This document shows, piece by piece, positions 20,178 through 29,345 of a stretch of DNA of 64,000 nucleotides. A model generated the notes under the pieces. It was not told the origin of the DNA, did not search any database, and was given only the letters and a program-made list of their open reading frames with translations. The translations under genes were made by a program, and so were the position numbers. This DNA comes from Aeromonas veronii (GTDB taxonomy: Bacteria; Pseudomonadota; Gammaproteobacteria; Enterobacterales; Aeromonadaceae): the NCBI RefSeq assembly GCF_040215105.1, contig NZ_CP157875.1:3525501-3589500 (forward strand). The letters are read 5' to 3'. Each line of letters opens with the position of its first letter. Within the stretch, counting starts at the first letter, position 1.

Positions 20178-20974
20178 GGCCGATACTCCCCGAGCCTGAG
20201 TTGCTGGACGATGGCGGCTGCCGCCTTGTCCCAGGACTCCTGCTCCCCCTTGCTGATGTTGTGGTAGAGGGCGAGGCGGCTGGCGGAGACCTCGTTTTCC
20301 TGCTGGAACGCCTCGCTCACCTTGCCCCACTGATAAGCCAGACCGAACTCCTTCTGGCCCATGTAGAGGGTACTGAGAGAGGTGAGGATGCGGCTGTTGA
20401 TCTCGTCCCCCTCACCGTAGAGAGAGAGGGCGTGGTGCATCAGGGCGATGGCTTTGTGCGGTTCACGCCTGGCATAGACCCCTCCGAGGGCCAGTTGCAG
20501 CTCGGGCTCCTCCAGCTCAGGCGTCCCTTCCAGCGCGAGGAAGCTGGCACGGGCGGCCGGATTGGTATTGTTAGTCCAGTGCCAGAGCAGCAGGTAGGGA
20601 TCCCGGGAAGCCAGGGTCTGCCTGTCCAGCTGTTCCAACTGGCTGCCGGCGGCCAGCATGCCCTCCACCCGTGGGCTCTTCTGCTCTTTGGCCCGCTTGT
20701 ATTCAAGGTTGGTGGAGTGCTCGGCGCACTGCAGATACCCTTCGAGGCTTCGCATCAGGGCGTACTTGCGCCTGTCGGTCTGCTCCCCCTGCAGGTAGTA
20801 ACGTGCCCGGATCACGTCGCTGCGCTCATAGCGGCACCAACCATCGTCCACCAGATCCGCACACAGCTGGGGATGATTGGCGCAGATGTTGTGGATCTTG
20901 TCGTCGTCACAGGCCGCCAGCGTCAGGACACAGGAGAGGGCAAGCAGGGAGGGGCGCAGTGGAGAAATGGTCAT
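20174..20974 (-). CDS. DUF2989-type lipoprotein
   Basis: Predicted lipoprotein of unknown function (266 aa). A short hydrophobic leader ends in the lipobox LAAC (Cys at about 22), followed by an Asp-rich segment; the Asp residues just after Cys could favour retention in the inner membrane. The rest is helical with TPR-like stretches (for example QLALGGVYARREPHKAIALM) and several cysteines near the N-terminus. ATG 20974 has GGGAA just upstream; in-frame starts at 20983 and 21004 lack one. The stop overlaps the Nudix start. Confidence 0.75.
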   Translation of the reverse strand: MTISPLRPSLLALSCVLTLAACDDDKIHNICANHPQLCADLVDDGWCRYERSDVIRARYYLQGEQTDRRKYALMRSLEGYLQCAEHSTNLEYKRAKEQKSPRVEGMLAAGSQLEQLDRQTLASRDPYLLLWHWTNNTNPAARASFLALEGTPELEEPELQLALGGVYARREPHKAIALMHHALSLYGEGDEINSRILTSLSTLYMGQKEFGLAYQWGKVSEAFQQENEVSASRLALYHNISKGEQESWDKAAAAIVQQLRLGEYRP

Positions 20975-21184
20975 GGTTCCCATCAAGTCGGTAACAATCA
21001 GCACTCGCGTCGGACACCGCCAACTAGCAAACGAGCTACATATCCATTACAATGCGCGCGCCTTATAAGGCCGCGACTGCAGAATAATATAACGAAACCA
21101 TCAGCCCTACACTGATCTGCATTCGACGGATTTCATTTTGCCCCGGCAATTTGCTTCAACAACGTGAAATAAAGGATCTGGTTA

Positions 21185-22618
21185 ATGACCCACGAGCACT
21201 ACTTGCAGGCGTGGCAGGAGAGCCAGGAGCTCGCCGAAGCCATGCAACCCTTGATCGGTCGCCTCTACCGCCAACAGGGGATAGAGATCACCATCTTTGG
21301 ACGCCCCCTGCAAAACGCCTCCACCATCGACATCCTCAAGGCCCATCGGGTCGTTCGCCGCCATCAGGGCGCCCCGCTCCCCATCCAGCAAAGCTTCCCC
21401 CTGTTGTGCGCCATCGTCGCACTCAATCCCGTCGCGGCCGAAGTGGATCTCGGCAAGCTGGCGGTGGGTTACTGGCAGGATCATGAGGATGAGTCCGGCA
21501 TCGAGGATTACCTGCGTGCCAAGCTGGCACCGGCTCTGAGCCAGGGCGCCGTGCCCGCTCCCACCGATGTGGTGCTCTACGGCTTTGGCCGCATCGGCCG
21601 CCTGCTGGCCCGATTGCTCATCGAGCGCACCGGCGCCGCCAACTCCCTGCGTCTGCGCGCCATCGTCGTGCGCGGCGGGCGGGAGGGGGATCTGGAAAAG
21701 CGCGCCAGCCTGCTACGCCGCGATTCCGTCCACGGCCCCTTCAACGGATCCATCGAGGTGGATCTGGAGCGCAGCGCCATCATCGCCAACGGCACCTTCA
21801 TCCAGGTGATCTACGCAAACAGCCCGGCGGACATCGACTACACCGCTCATGGCATCCAGAACGCCCTCATCGTCGACAACACCGGCGTCTGGCGTGACGA
21901 AGCGGGTCTGAGTGAACACCTCAAGGCCCGTGGTGCCGCCCGGGTACTGCTGACCGCTCCCGGTAAGGGGGAGATGAAGAACGTGGTGTTCGGGGTCAAC
22001 CACGAGGTCATCGGCCCGGATGACAAGATAGTCTCCGCCGCCTCCTGCACCACCAACGCCATCACCCCGGTGCTCAAGGTAATGCAGGACAAGTACGGCA
22101 TTCGCCACGGCCACGTGGAGACGGTGCACTCCTACACCAACGATCAGAACCTGATCGACAACTATCACAAGGGGGAGCGGCGCGGTCGCAGCGCGGCCCT
22201 CAACATGGTGATGACCAGCACCGGTGCCGCCAAGGCGGTGGCCAAGGCGCTGCCCGAGCTCAAGGGCAAACTGACCGGCAACGCCATTCGGGTACCGACC
22301 CCCAATGTGTCCCTGGCCATCATCAACCTGTCGCTGGAGCAGACCACCGACCGGGAGAGCCTCAACGCCTATCTGCAGCAGATGGCCCTGAGCTCGGCCC
22401 TGCATCGCCAGATAGACTTCAGCGCCAGCACCGAGCTGGTCTCCTCCGATATGGTCGGCTCCCGCTTCGCGGGTATAGTGGACTCCCAGGCCACCATCGC
22501 CGAGGAAGATCACTGCGTGCTGTACGTATGGTATGACAACGAGTTCGGGTACAGTTGTCAGGTAGTGCGGGTGATGGAGCAGATGGCCGGCGTAGTCCGT
22601 CAGGACTTACCGGTATAG
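21185..22618 (+). CDS. Glyceraldehyde-3-phosphate dehydrogenase family protein, long form
   Basis: GAPDH-like enzyme with an N-terminal extension of about 125 residues (477 aa against about 330 for GapA). The NAD-binding part starts near 127 (VVLYGFGRIGRLLARLL) and the catalytic part has Cys288 in SAASCTTNAITP, plus VHSYTNDQNLIDNYHKG and the WYDNEFGYSCQV C-terminus, so catalysis looks intact. The extension (HYLQAWQESQELAEAMQPL...) is not found in ordinary GapA. This long form is known in marine and related gammaproteobacteria; its metabolic direction and cofactor are not evident here. The gene sits 59 bases before yeaC. Confidence 0.9.
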   Translation: MTHEHYLQAWQESQELAEAMQPLIGRLYRQQGIEITIFGRPLQNASTIDILKAHRVVRRHQGAPLPIQQSFPLLCAIVALNPVAAEVDLGKLAVGYWQDHEDESGIEDYLRAKLAPALSQGAVPAPTDVVLYGFGRIGRLLARLLIERTGAANSLRLRAIVVRGGREGDLEKRASLLRRDSVHGPFNGSIEVDLERSAIIANGTFIQVIYANSPADIDYTAHGIQNALIVDNTGVWRDEAGLSEHLKARGAARVLLTAPGKGEMKNVVFGVNHEVIGPDDKIVSAASCTTNAITPVLKVMQDKYGIRHGHVETVHSYTNDQNLIDNYHKGERRGRSAALNMVMTSTGAAKAVAKALPELKGKLTGNAIRVPTPNVSLAIINLSLEQTTDRESLNAYLQQMALSSALHRQIDFSASTELVSSDMVGSRFAGIVDSQATIAEEDHCVLYVWYDNEFGYSCQVVRVMEQMAGVVRQDLPV

Positions 22619-22677
22619 TCCGTCAGGATCTGCCTGCCAGCCCCCCTCATGGCTCAACGTTTTCAAGGAGAAGCCGG

Positions 22678-22956
22678 ATGTCGTTTCAACAGGTGATAGG
22701 GCAGATGCCCAGGGAAGTGTACGAGCGGCTCAAGACCGCGGTCGAACTCGGCAAATGGCCCGATGGCCAGCCCCTCACCGAGGAGCAGAAGGCCACCTCG
22801 CTGCAGGCGGTGATGGCCTGGCAGGCGATGCACCTTGCAAACCCCGAGCACATGAACATAGGGGCGGACGGTGAGATCGTGATGAAGAGCAAGAGCGAGC
22901 TCAAACGCCAGTATCGCGATGAGGAAGAGATAGTCCGTATCAATCCTCATCACTGA
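22678..22956 (+). CDS. yeaC: YeaC family protein (DUF1315)
   Basis: Small soluble protein of unknown function (92 aa). It follows the YeaC pattern MPREVYERLKTAVELGKWPDG with an EEQK motif and the KSKSELKRQY/EEIVRI end. AAGGAG lies 7 bases before ATG 22678. In E. coli yeaC is near msrB-gapA; here it follows a GAPDH-family gene, probably in the same transcript, which ends at the strong terminator at 22999. Confidence 0.9.
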   Translation: MSFQQVIGQMPREVYERLKTAVELGKWPDGQPLTEEQKATSLQAVMAWQAMHLANPEHMNIGADGEIVMKSKSELKRQYRDEEEIVRINPHH

Positions 22957-22998
22957 TGCGTTGAGCGCAGGTGCGCGCTCAGGCTCGCACGCCATCGC

Positions 22999-23029
22999 AA
23001 AGAGGGGAGCCATCGCGGCTCCCCTCTTT
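22999..23029 (+). terminator. Intrinsic terminator of gap-yeaC
   Basis: A 13-bp perfect stem (22999-23011 and 23017-23029) with a 5-base loop followed by more T residues. Confidence 0.9.
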
Positions 23030-23055
23030 TTTCCTCTCTATCCGCAAGGTGAGGT

Positions 23056-23220
23056 TATTCCCCTCATCCCCACCCCTTCTCCCGCAAGGGGAGAAGGGAG
23101 CAGAGCGGCTGCCTGCGCTGAGTGCATTGACACCCTGCCAGCGATCGTCATGACGAGCCTGACTGCCAACAGCCACTCGCTCTATCCCCTCTCCCCCAGA
23201 GAGAGGGCCAGGGTGAACTC
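23056..23220. repeat. Pair of REP-like GC-rich palindromic units
   Basis: Two similar units, around 23060-23100 (10-bp stem CCCTTCTCCC with its complement, 23074-23083 and 23089-23098) and 23183-23219 (CCCCTCTCCC...GAGAGAGGG), flank about 80 unremarkable bases between yeaC and ansA. The pattern is that of common intergenic palindromic repeats. The second unit abuts the ansA stop and may act as its terminator. Confidence 0.45.
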
Positions 23221-23221
23221 C

Positions 23222-24229
23222 TCAGGGGGTCAGCTCACCACGCAGGGACTGCTGCATCAGCTCGCGGATGCGCGGGGCCGGCAAGTCCTGGCTCAGCAGG
23301 AAGTGCAGCTTGGTGAGGGCCGCCTCGGCGGTCATGTCAAAGCCCGAGATGACCCCGGCGCGAGAGAGTGCATTGCCGGTGGCATAGCCCCCCATGTTGA
23401 CCTTGCCGTGCAGGCACTGGCTCAGGTTGACGATGATGACGCCGCGGGCCGACGCCTCGGAGAGCAGCGCCAGCATGGCCGGGTTCTGCGGCGCATTGCC
23501 CACCCCGAAGGAGAGCAGGATCAGTGCCCGCACCGGCTGCTGCAATATGTTCGCGATCACCTCGGCCGAGATACCGGGGTAGAGGGTCACCACGCCGATG
23601 GGCTGGGGAGTGATGTCATGCAGCACCAAGGCCCGCTCGGACGGCACACCCAGCTCCCCCGCCTCCAGGGAGATGGCGATACCGGCGTTGAGCAACGGCG
23701 GGTAGTTCGGCGAGTCGAAGGCGTGGAAGCCGTCCGCGTGTACCTTCTTGCTGCGGTTGCCGCGATAGAGCTGGTTGTTGAAGAACAGCGTCACCTCGTG
23801 GATCGGGTAGTTGGCCGCGATATAGAGGGCATTGAGCAGGTTCTGCTGGCCATCCGAGCGCAGCTCGGCCAGCGGGATCTGGGAGCCCGTGATGATCACC
23901 GGCTTGTGCAAGTCTTCCAGCATGAAGGAGAGCGCCGAGGCGGTGAACGACATGGTGTCGGTACCGTGCAGGATCACGAAGCCATCATACTTGTCGTAGT
24001 TGTCGCGGATATCCTCGGCGATGCGCTGCCAGTCCGCCGGCGTCATGTCGGAGGAGTCGATGAGGGGATCGTATTCGTGAATGTGGTAGGACGGCATCTC
24101 GGGTCGATGAAACTCGGGCATCCGTGCCAGACAGTCTTCCATAAAGCCCGCCATCGGCACATAGCCGTGATCGGAACGCTGCATCCCTATGGTGCCGCCT
24201 GTGTAGGCGATGTAGATAGACTTCTTCAC
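23222..24229 (-). CDS. ansA: L-asparaginase I (cytoplasmic)
   Basis: Hydrolyses asparagine to aspartate and ammonia (335 aa). It has the first catalytic threonine motif YTGGTIGM (about 9-16) and the second, HGTDTMSFTA (about 90-99), without a signal peptide, which marks the low-affinity cytoplasmic type I enzyme. Start is GTG 24229 with AGGAGAG upstream; this gives the VKKSIYIAYTGGTIG N-terminus that matches E. coli AnsA. A good sigma-70 promoter lies about 85 bases upstream. Confidence 0.96.
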   Translation of the reverse strand: MKKSIYIAYTGGTIGMQRSDHGYVPMAGFMEDCLARMPEFHRPEMPSYHIHEYDPLIDSSDMTPADWQRIAEDIRDNYDKYDGFVILHGTDTMSFTASALSFMLEDLHKPVIITGSQIPLAELRSDGQQNLLNALYIAANYPIHEVTLFFNNQLYRGNRSKKVHADGFHAFDSPNYPPLLNAGIAISLEAGELGVPSERALVLHDITPQPIGVVTLYPGISAEVIANILQQPVRALILLSFGVGNAPQNPAMLALLSEASARGVIIVNLSQCLHGKVNMGGYATGNALSRAGVISGFDMTAEAALTKLHFLLSQDLPAPRIRELMQQSLRGELTP

Positions 24230-24656
24230 ACCCTCTCCTCTCGTTGACCGAAAACCGGCAAATCCTGAATCACAGTCTCCCGCACTCCGCCATGTCCTGC
24301 GGATGGGAAGCCGGCGAATTATAAAGACTGGGCGCCCAAATGACAGCCGCGACATCACGATTCCTGGTCGAAATGAGACATTCGGCGATAGTTTTAAATG
24401 TCGAAAAAACATACATAAACCACCATTAATCTGATGAACATGGATATAAGTGGTGCTTTTTGCTACTATCCGCCGGATTTTTCCTAAATCTCACCTGGAT
24501 ACCTGAACTAAACAGGTGACCACAGACCCCATTTTTACGTGGGATGGGAGCCCTGGCCCCCTCTTGAACTGGCCCCTGAGCCACACTGTCTTTATCCCGG
24601 CTGAATCTGTGCGTCTTTCTCGCCAAAGACACGGCCAATCAACATGGGAGAACCGA
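24230..24656. other. 427-base divergent region between ansA and gltS
   Basis: No gene is seen; a 47-codon upstream extension of the gltS frame lacks coding character. The ansA promoter is at 24318-24346. On the gltS side an interrupted repeat CACCTG (24492-24497) / CAGGTG (24513-24518) and about 200 bases of leader precede gltS, so post-transcriptional control is possible but not shown. Confidence 0.4.
24318..24346 (-). promoter_or_regulatory. Predicted sigma-70 promoter of ansA
   Basis: On the minus strand CTGTCA (24346-24341), 17 bases, then a perfect TATAAT (24323-24318). The expected start site is near 24311, giving a leader of about 80 nt. Confidence 0.5.
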
Positions 24657-25856
24657 ATGATACAATTTGATTCCTACACCACTCTGGTCGCCGCCACCCT
24701 GGTGTTGCTGCTCGGTCGCCTGCTGGTGAACCGGGTAAGCTTCCTGCGAACCTTCAACATTCCCAAACCGGTCGCAGGCGGTCTGGTGGTCGCGCTGGTC
24801 CTGCTGCTGCTGCGCGCCAGCATGGGGATGGAGCTGCAATTTGACACCACCCTGCAGACGCCGCTGATGCTGACCTTCTTCGCCTCCATCGGCCTCTCCG
24901 CCGATCTGGGCAGCCTCAAACGCGGCGGCAAGGCGGTGATCACCTTCCTGTTGGTGGTCACCGGCCTGCTGCTGGTGCAGAACACCCTGGGGGTCGGCCT
25001 CGCCACCCTCCTCGGTCTGGATCCCCACATGGGGCTGCTGGCCGGCTCCATCACCCTCTCCGGCGGCCACGGTACCGGCGCGGCCTGGGGTTCCATCTTC
25101 ACCGAGAAATACGGCGTACAGTCCGCCGCCGAGCTCGCCATCGCCTGTGCCACCTTCGGCCTGGTGCTGGGTGGCCTCATCGGCGGCCCGGTCGCCCGCT
25201 ACCTGGTGAAGAAGGTGCAGGTGCCCGGTGAAGAGCACAACCGCGACGACGCCCCCCAGGGCTTCGAGATGCCGGACATGGAGCGCCCCCTCACCCCCTT
25301 CAGCGTGATCGAGACCCTGGCCCTCATCGCCATCAGCCTCAAGGGGGGGGAGATGTTTTCCCTCTATCTCAAGGGCAGCGCCCTCGAGCTGCCGGTGTTC
25401 GTCTGCGTGCTGTTCGTCGGCGTGCTGCTGCGCAACCTGCTGACCCTGTTCAACTGGCACGAGGTGAGCGATCGGGAGGTCTCCCTGCTCGGCAACGTCA
25501 GCCTCTCCCTGTTCCTCGCCATGGCGCTGATGAGCCTCAAGCTGTGGGATCTGGCGAGCCTGGCCCTGCCCATCTTCCTGCTGCTGGCCGCCCAGACGGT
25601 GGCGATGGCGCTCTACGCCATCTTCGTCACCTTCCGGGTCATGGGCAGCAACTATGACGCGGCCGTGCTGGCGGCGGGACACTGCGGCTTCGGCCTCGGT
25701 GCCACCCCGACCGCCATCGCCAACATGCAGGCCATCACCCAACGTTTTGGCCCCTCCCACCTGGCCTTCCTGGTCGTGCCCATGGTCGGTGCCTTCTTCA
25801 TCGACATCATCAACGCCATGGTGATCAAGCTGTTCCTGGCCCTTCCCTTCCTGTAA
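24657..25856 (+). CDS. gltS: Sodium/glutamate symporter
   Basis: Na+-dependent glutamate uptake in the inner membrane (399 aa, usual GltS length). Ten or more hydrophobic helices are arranged as an inverted repeat; the two family re-entrant motifs are visible as SGGHGTGAAWG (about 137-147) and AGHCGFGLGATPTAIANMQ (about 340-358). ATG 24657 has GGGAG six bases upstream and yields the standard MIQFDSYTTLVAATLVLLLG start. It forms a single-gene unit with a clear terminator. Confidence 0.97.
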   Translation: MIQFDSYTTLVAATLVLLLGRLLVNRVSFLRTFNIPKPVAGGLVVALVLLLLRASMGMELQFDTTLQTPLMLTFFASIGLSADLGSLKRGGKAVITFLLVVTGLLLVQNTLGVGLATLLGLDPHMGLLAGSITLSGGHGTGAAWGSIFTEKYGVQSAAELAIACATFGLVLGGLIGGPVARYLVKKVQVPGEEHNRDDAPQGFEMPDMERPLTPFSVIETLALIAISLKGGEMFSLYLKGSALELPVFVCVLFVGVLLRNLLTLFNWHEVSDREVSLLGNVSLSLFLAMALMSLKLWDLASLALPIFLLLAAQTVAMALYAIFVTFRVMGSNYDAAVLAAGHCGFGLGATPTAIANMQAITQRFGPSHLAFLVVPMVGAFFIDIINAMVIKLFLALPFL

Positions 25857-25879
25857 GACGAAGACGCCAGACGACAAGA

Positions 25880-25909
25880 CAAAGAGCCCACCTGATGGTG
25901 GGCTCTTTG
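25880..25909 (+). terminator. Intrinsic terminator of gltS
   Basis: A 13-bp perfect stem (25880-25892 and 25897-25909) with loop TGAT, 24 bases after the gltS stop. Confidence 0.85.
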
Positions 25910-26030
25910 CTTTCTGGCTGTCGCCAAAGGCGGGACCCGGTGGATGTACAATCTGCTTACCCCGCGCGGTAAAACGCCTTATGCCCTCTCCCCTGATGAA
26001 ACACACGGTGGGCTCCCGCGACCGGCCAAT

Positions 26031-26060
26031 AAAAAGCCCCACACAAGAGTGCAGGGCTTT
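26031..26060 (-). terminator. Intrinsic terminator of the chemoreceptor gene
   Basis: On the minus strand AAAGCCC...GGGCTTT (26060-26054 and 26039-26033) closes a 14-base loop and is followed by U residues, 39 bases beyond the stop. Confidence 0.7.
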
Positions 26061-26098
26061 GGTGTTGTGTGGTTGTCGATATGACCGTCGCTTGGTCC

Positions 26099-27970
26099 TT
26101 AGAGGATAAAGGTCGCCACCTGCTGGTTCAGGTTGGTGGCACGACCCTTGAGGCCCTGGGCCTGATCCAGGTCGCGCATGGCGGCGGCGGTGATCTCGTC
26201 GCTCACGTCCTTGATGGCGGTGGTGTTCTGGGTAATCTCCCCGGTCACCTGGGTCTGCTCCTCGGCGGCGGTGGCGATCTGGCCCGCCATGTCGGAAATC
26301 AGCGATACCGCCTGGGTGATCTCTTCGAGTGCGGCAGCGGCGGCATCGGCGTCCTTCACGCTGTTGTCCGCCAGCCCCTGGCTGGTCTGCATCAGACTCA
26401 CCGCCCGGGCCGTGGTCTGTTGCAGGGTTTCGATGGTGGCCTGGATCTCCTGGGTGGAGTCCTGGGTGCGGCGCGACAGCACCCGCACCTCGTCCGCCAC
26501 CACGGCGAAGCCGCGACCCTGTTCACCGGCCCGGGCCGCTTCGATGGCTGCGTTCAGCGCCAGCAGGTTGGTTTGCTCGGCGATGCCCTGGATGGTGGAG
26601 AGGATACCGGAAATGGCCTGGGCATGGCGGCTCAGCTCGCCGATGACGCCGGTGGCCTGACCCACCTCTTCCGCCAGGTTGTTGATGGAGGCACGGGTCT
26701 GGTTCACCAGCATCTTGCCCTGCTCACTGCTCTGGGCGGATTGCTGGGCGGCGGCGGCGGTGTTCTCGGCGTTGCCTGCGATCTCCATGGTGGCGCTCGC
26801 CATCTCGGTGACGGCGGTAGCGACCATGGTCACCTCCTGCTGCTGACGCTGCAGCTCTTCCACCGCGGCCTGGTTGGTCACCAGGCTGCGCTCGGCATCG
26901 GCGTTCAGCTCGTTGGCCAGCTGGCGGATGTTGCCGATCAGCTGATGCTGGCTGCCGACGAAGCGGTTGAAGCTGCCCGCCAGCTGCCCCACCTCGTCGT
27001 TGGCGTCGATCTTGATGCGCTGGGTCAGATCGCCGTTACCGTCGGCAATGCGGGCCAGGGCCTGGGAGACCTTGCCGAGCGGCCCGAGCAGCAGGCTGAC
27101 CAGCCAGGAGATAGCGAGGATGCTGCCCACCAGCACCAGCAGGGCCAGGCCGAGCTGGGTCAGCAGCAGGGAGGAGAGCGGCGCCTCCAGAGTGGCCTTG
27201 TCCAGCACCAGCACCAGCTCCCAGTCGGTGTTCGGAATGTCCACCGCCCACAGCAGCTTGTCACGGCCCTCGGTATCGAAGTAGGCAGGCTCCAGCTGGT
27301 TGCTGCTCTTGCTCTGCTCGATCAGGGCATTGGTCAGGTCGTTGTCTATCTCGCTCGCCGGCTTCATCGCCTTGGCGGCGTCTTTATAGGCGATGACGGT
27401 GCCGTCCTTGTGCATCAGGATGGCGAAGCCGTCTGCCGGCAGGGCCATCTTGGTGACATCCTCCACCAGGGATGCGATGGAGAGGTCACCGCCGACCACG
27501 CCACCTTGAGCCGGCTGGGCCAGGGTCACCACCATGACGTTGTAGGCCACGTCCAGGTAAGGCTTGGTCACCACCATGCCACCCTTGGCCATGGCTTCCT
27601 GATACCAGCCACGGGAGCGGGGATCATAGCCATCGCGATTGATGGAAGGGTCGGAGTCGTGCATCTTGCCACTGCCTTCACCGAAATAGGTGAGCTGGAA
27701 GCGACCGGACACTTGCGCCTGCTGCAGGGCGTTGAGGGGCTCAGAACCGGCCTTGTTGCCGAGCGCCTGAATGACGTCACGACGGGCGGAGAGCCAGTCG
27801 CTGATCCGCTCGGCCTGCTGGCTGCCGAGGCGTTGCACCTGCTCCTGGCTGCCTTCCAGCAGCAGTGATTTCTGGCTGGTATAGCTCTGCCAGGAGAGCA
27901 ACAGGATCACCAGTGACAGGGCGATGACCACAGACAACAGTATCTTCTGTTTGAGTGAGAGGTTCTTCAT
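26099..27970 (-). CDS. Methyl-accepting chemotaxis protein with dCache ligand domain
   Basis: Transmembrane chemoreceptor (623 aa). First membrane segment at about 10-29; a periplasmic double-Cache domain (about 35-275) with [13 protein letters not shown] and the [12 protein letters not shown] stretch typical of Cache sensors; second membrane segment (about 278-300); HAMP (about 302-355); cytoplasmic signalling domain with the invariant hairpin tip [20 protein letters not shown]. The RxxW-Y arrangement in the distal pocket recalls amino acid-binding Cache domains, but the ligand is not proven. There is no CheR-tethering C-terminal pentapeptide. ATG 27970 is chosen because an upstream extension has no signal-like features. 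It is a single gene with its own terminator. Confidence 0.93.
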   Translation of the reverse strand: MKNLSLKQKILLSVVIALSLVILLLSWQSYTSQKSLLLEGSQEQVQRLGSQQAERISDWLSARRDVIQALGNKAGSEPLNALQQAQVSGRFQLTYFGEGSGKMHDSDPSINRDGYDPRSRGWYQEAMAKGGMVVTKPYLDVAYNVMVVTLAQPAQGGVVGGDLSIASLVEDVTKMALPADGFAILMHKDGTVIAYKDAAKAMKPASEIDNDLTNALIEQSKSSNQLEPAYFDTEGRDKLLWAVDIPNTDWELVLVLDKATLEAPLSSLLLTQLGLALLVLVGSILAISWLVSLLLGPLGKVSQALARIADGNGDLTQRIKIDANDEVGQLAGSFNRFVGSQHQLIGNIRQLANELNADAERSLVTNQAAVEELQRQQQEVTMVATAVTEMASATMEIAGNAENTAAAAQQSAQSSEQGKMLVNQTRASINNLAEEVGQATGVIGELSRHAQAISGILSTIQGIAEQTNLLALNAAIEAARAGEQGRGFAVVADEVRVLSRRTQDSTQEIQATIETLQQTTARAVSLMQTSQGLADNSVKDADAAAAALEEITQAVSLISDMAGQIATAAEEQTQVTGEITQNTTAIKDVSDEITAAAMRDLDQAQGLKGRATNLNQQVATFIL

Positions 27971-28226
27971 CGTGCTTCTTCTTGTTGGTCGGGAACAGGA
28001 TTGCTCGGCGTGGGCATGGCCCCTTGCATGCCGATCAATAGCGGCCAGTGGGCTCAAAACTGAAGCGACAAATGCCGTCGCCGGCGATATTTTCCCCTGA
28101 AACCTTGCCGATAGCATCAGAAATCGCGACGGGATGGCGCGCCGGGGCAGCCAACCCTGTCTATTCCTTCCACAATTGGCTAGAATGTCCCGTTTTTAAA
28201 TCACATCGACCTCGAGAGTTTTCACG

Positions 28227-29325
28227 ATGTTTGAAGTCAATCCTGTATTAAACAAGCTTAAGGAGCTGTCTGAGAGGACCGAGCTGCTTAGGGGGTACCT
28301 TTGACTATGACGCCAAGAAAGAGCGTCTAGAAGAGGTCAACGCCGAGCTGGAACAGCCGGACGTCTGGAACGAGCCGGAGCGCGCACAGGCGCTCGGCAA
28401 AGAGCGCGTGGCGCTGGAAAACGTGGTCGGCACCATCGATACCCTGACCCAGGGCGTCGATGACGTTGAGATGCTGGTGAGCCTGGCGGTCGAGGGGGAG
28501 GACGAAGAGACCTTCAACGAAGCCATCGTCGAGGCCGACGAGCTGGAAGCCAAGCTGGTCGAGCTGGAATTCCGTCGCATGTTCTCCGGTCAGCACGACG
28601 GTTCCGACTGCTACATCGACATCCAGTCCGGTTCCGGCGGCACCGAGGCCCAGGACTGGGCCAACATGGTGCTGCGCATGTACCTGCGCTGGGGCGATGC
28701 CCACGGCTACAAGCCCGAGCTCATCGAATGTTCCGAAGGGGACGTGGCCGGCATCAAGTCCGCCACCGTCAAATTCACCGGCGAATACGCATTCGGCTGG
28801 CTGCGCACCGAGACCGGTGTCCATCGCCTGGTTCGCAAGTCGCCCTTCGACTCCGGTGGCCGCCGCCACACCTCGTTCTGCTCCGTGTTCGTCTATCCCG
28901 AGATCGATGATGACATCGAGATCGACATCAACCCGGCGGATCTTCGCATCGACGTCTACCGCGCCTCCGGTGCCGGTGGTCAGCACGTCAACCGGACCGA
29001 GTCCGCGGTGCGTATCACCCACGTCCCGACCGGCGTCGTGGTGCAGTGCCAGAACGACCGTTCCCAGCACAAGAACAAAGATCAGTGTATGAAGCAGCTG
29101 AAGGCCAAGCTCTATGAGCTGGAAATTCAGAAGCAGAATGCCGAGAAGCAAGCGCTCGAAGAGACCAAGTCCGATATCGGCTGGGGTAGCCAGATCCGCT
29201 CCTATGTACTGGATGATTCCCGTATCAAGGATCTGCGTACCGGCGTCGAGACCCGCAACACCCAATCGGTGCTTGACGGCGACTTGGACAAGTTTATTGA
29301 AGCCAGCCTGAAATCAGGCCTGTAA
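28227..29325 (+). CDS. prfB: Peptide chain release factor 2, made by +1 programmed frameshift
   Basis: RF2 recognises UGA and UAA and releases the nascent chain. The gene is join(28227..28301, 28303..29325), 365 aa, exactly the E. coli length. The first 25 codons ([20 protein letters not shown]...) end at an in-frame TGA (28302-28304) that is bypassed by slipping one base at CTT TGA C. The main frame contains the anticodon-like SPF motif ([11 protein letters not shown]) and the catalytic GGQ ([13 protein letters not shown], near 250). lysS begins 20 bases downstream, as in E. coli, so the two form an operon. Confidence 0.98.
28290..28305 (+). promoter_or_regulatory. RF2 programmed frameshift signal
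   Basis: AGGGGG (28290-28295), TAC, then CTT TGA C (28299-28305). The internal Shine-Dalgarno-like element, three-base spacer, slippery CUU codon, UGA stop and following C match the classical RF2 autoregulation site: low RF2 slows termination at UGA and allows +1 slippage. Confidence 0.97.
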
Positions 29326-29345
29326 ATAAAGCAGCAGGAATCACC

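Noticed and set aside
24516-24656. 47-codon N-terminal extension of gltS from a GTG
   Set aside because: GltS proteins start at the MIQFD methionine, which has a proper ribosome binding site; the extension is not hydrophobic or conserved.
26069-27868. 599-codon plus-strand frame opposite the chemoreceptor gene
   Set aside because: Antisense shadow in a GC-rich gene; no family features.
28227-28304. prfB as a pseudogene with an early stop
   Set aside because: The stop is the programmed frameshift site; all elements are intact and the downstream frame is complete.
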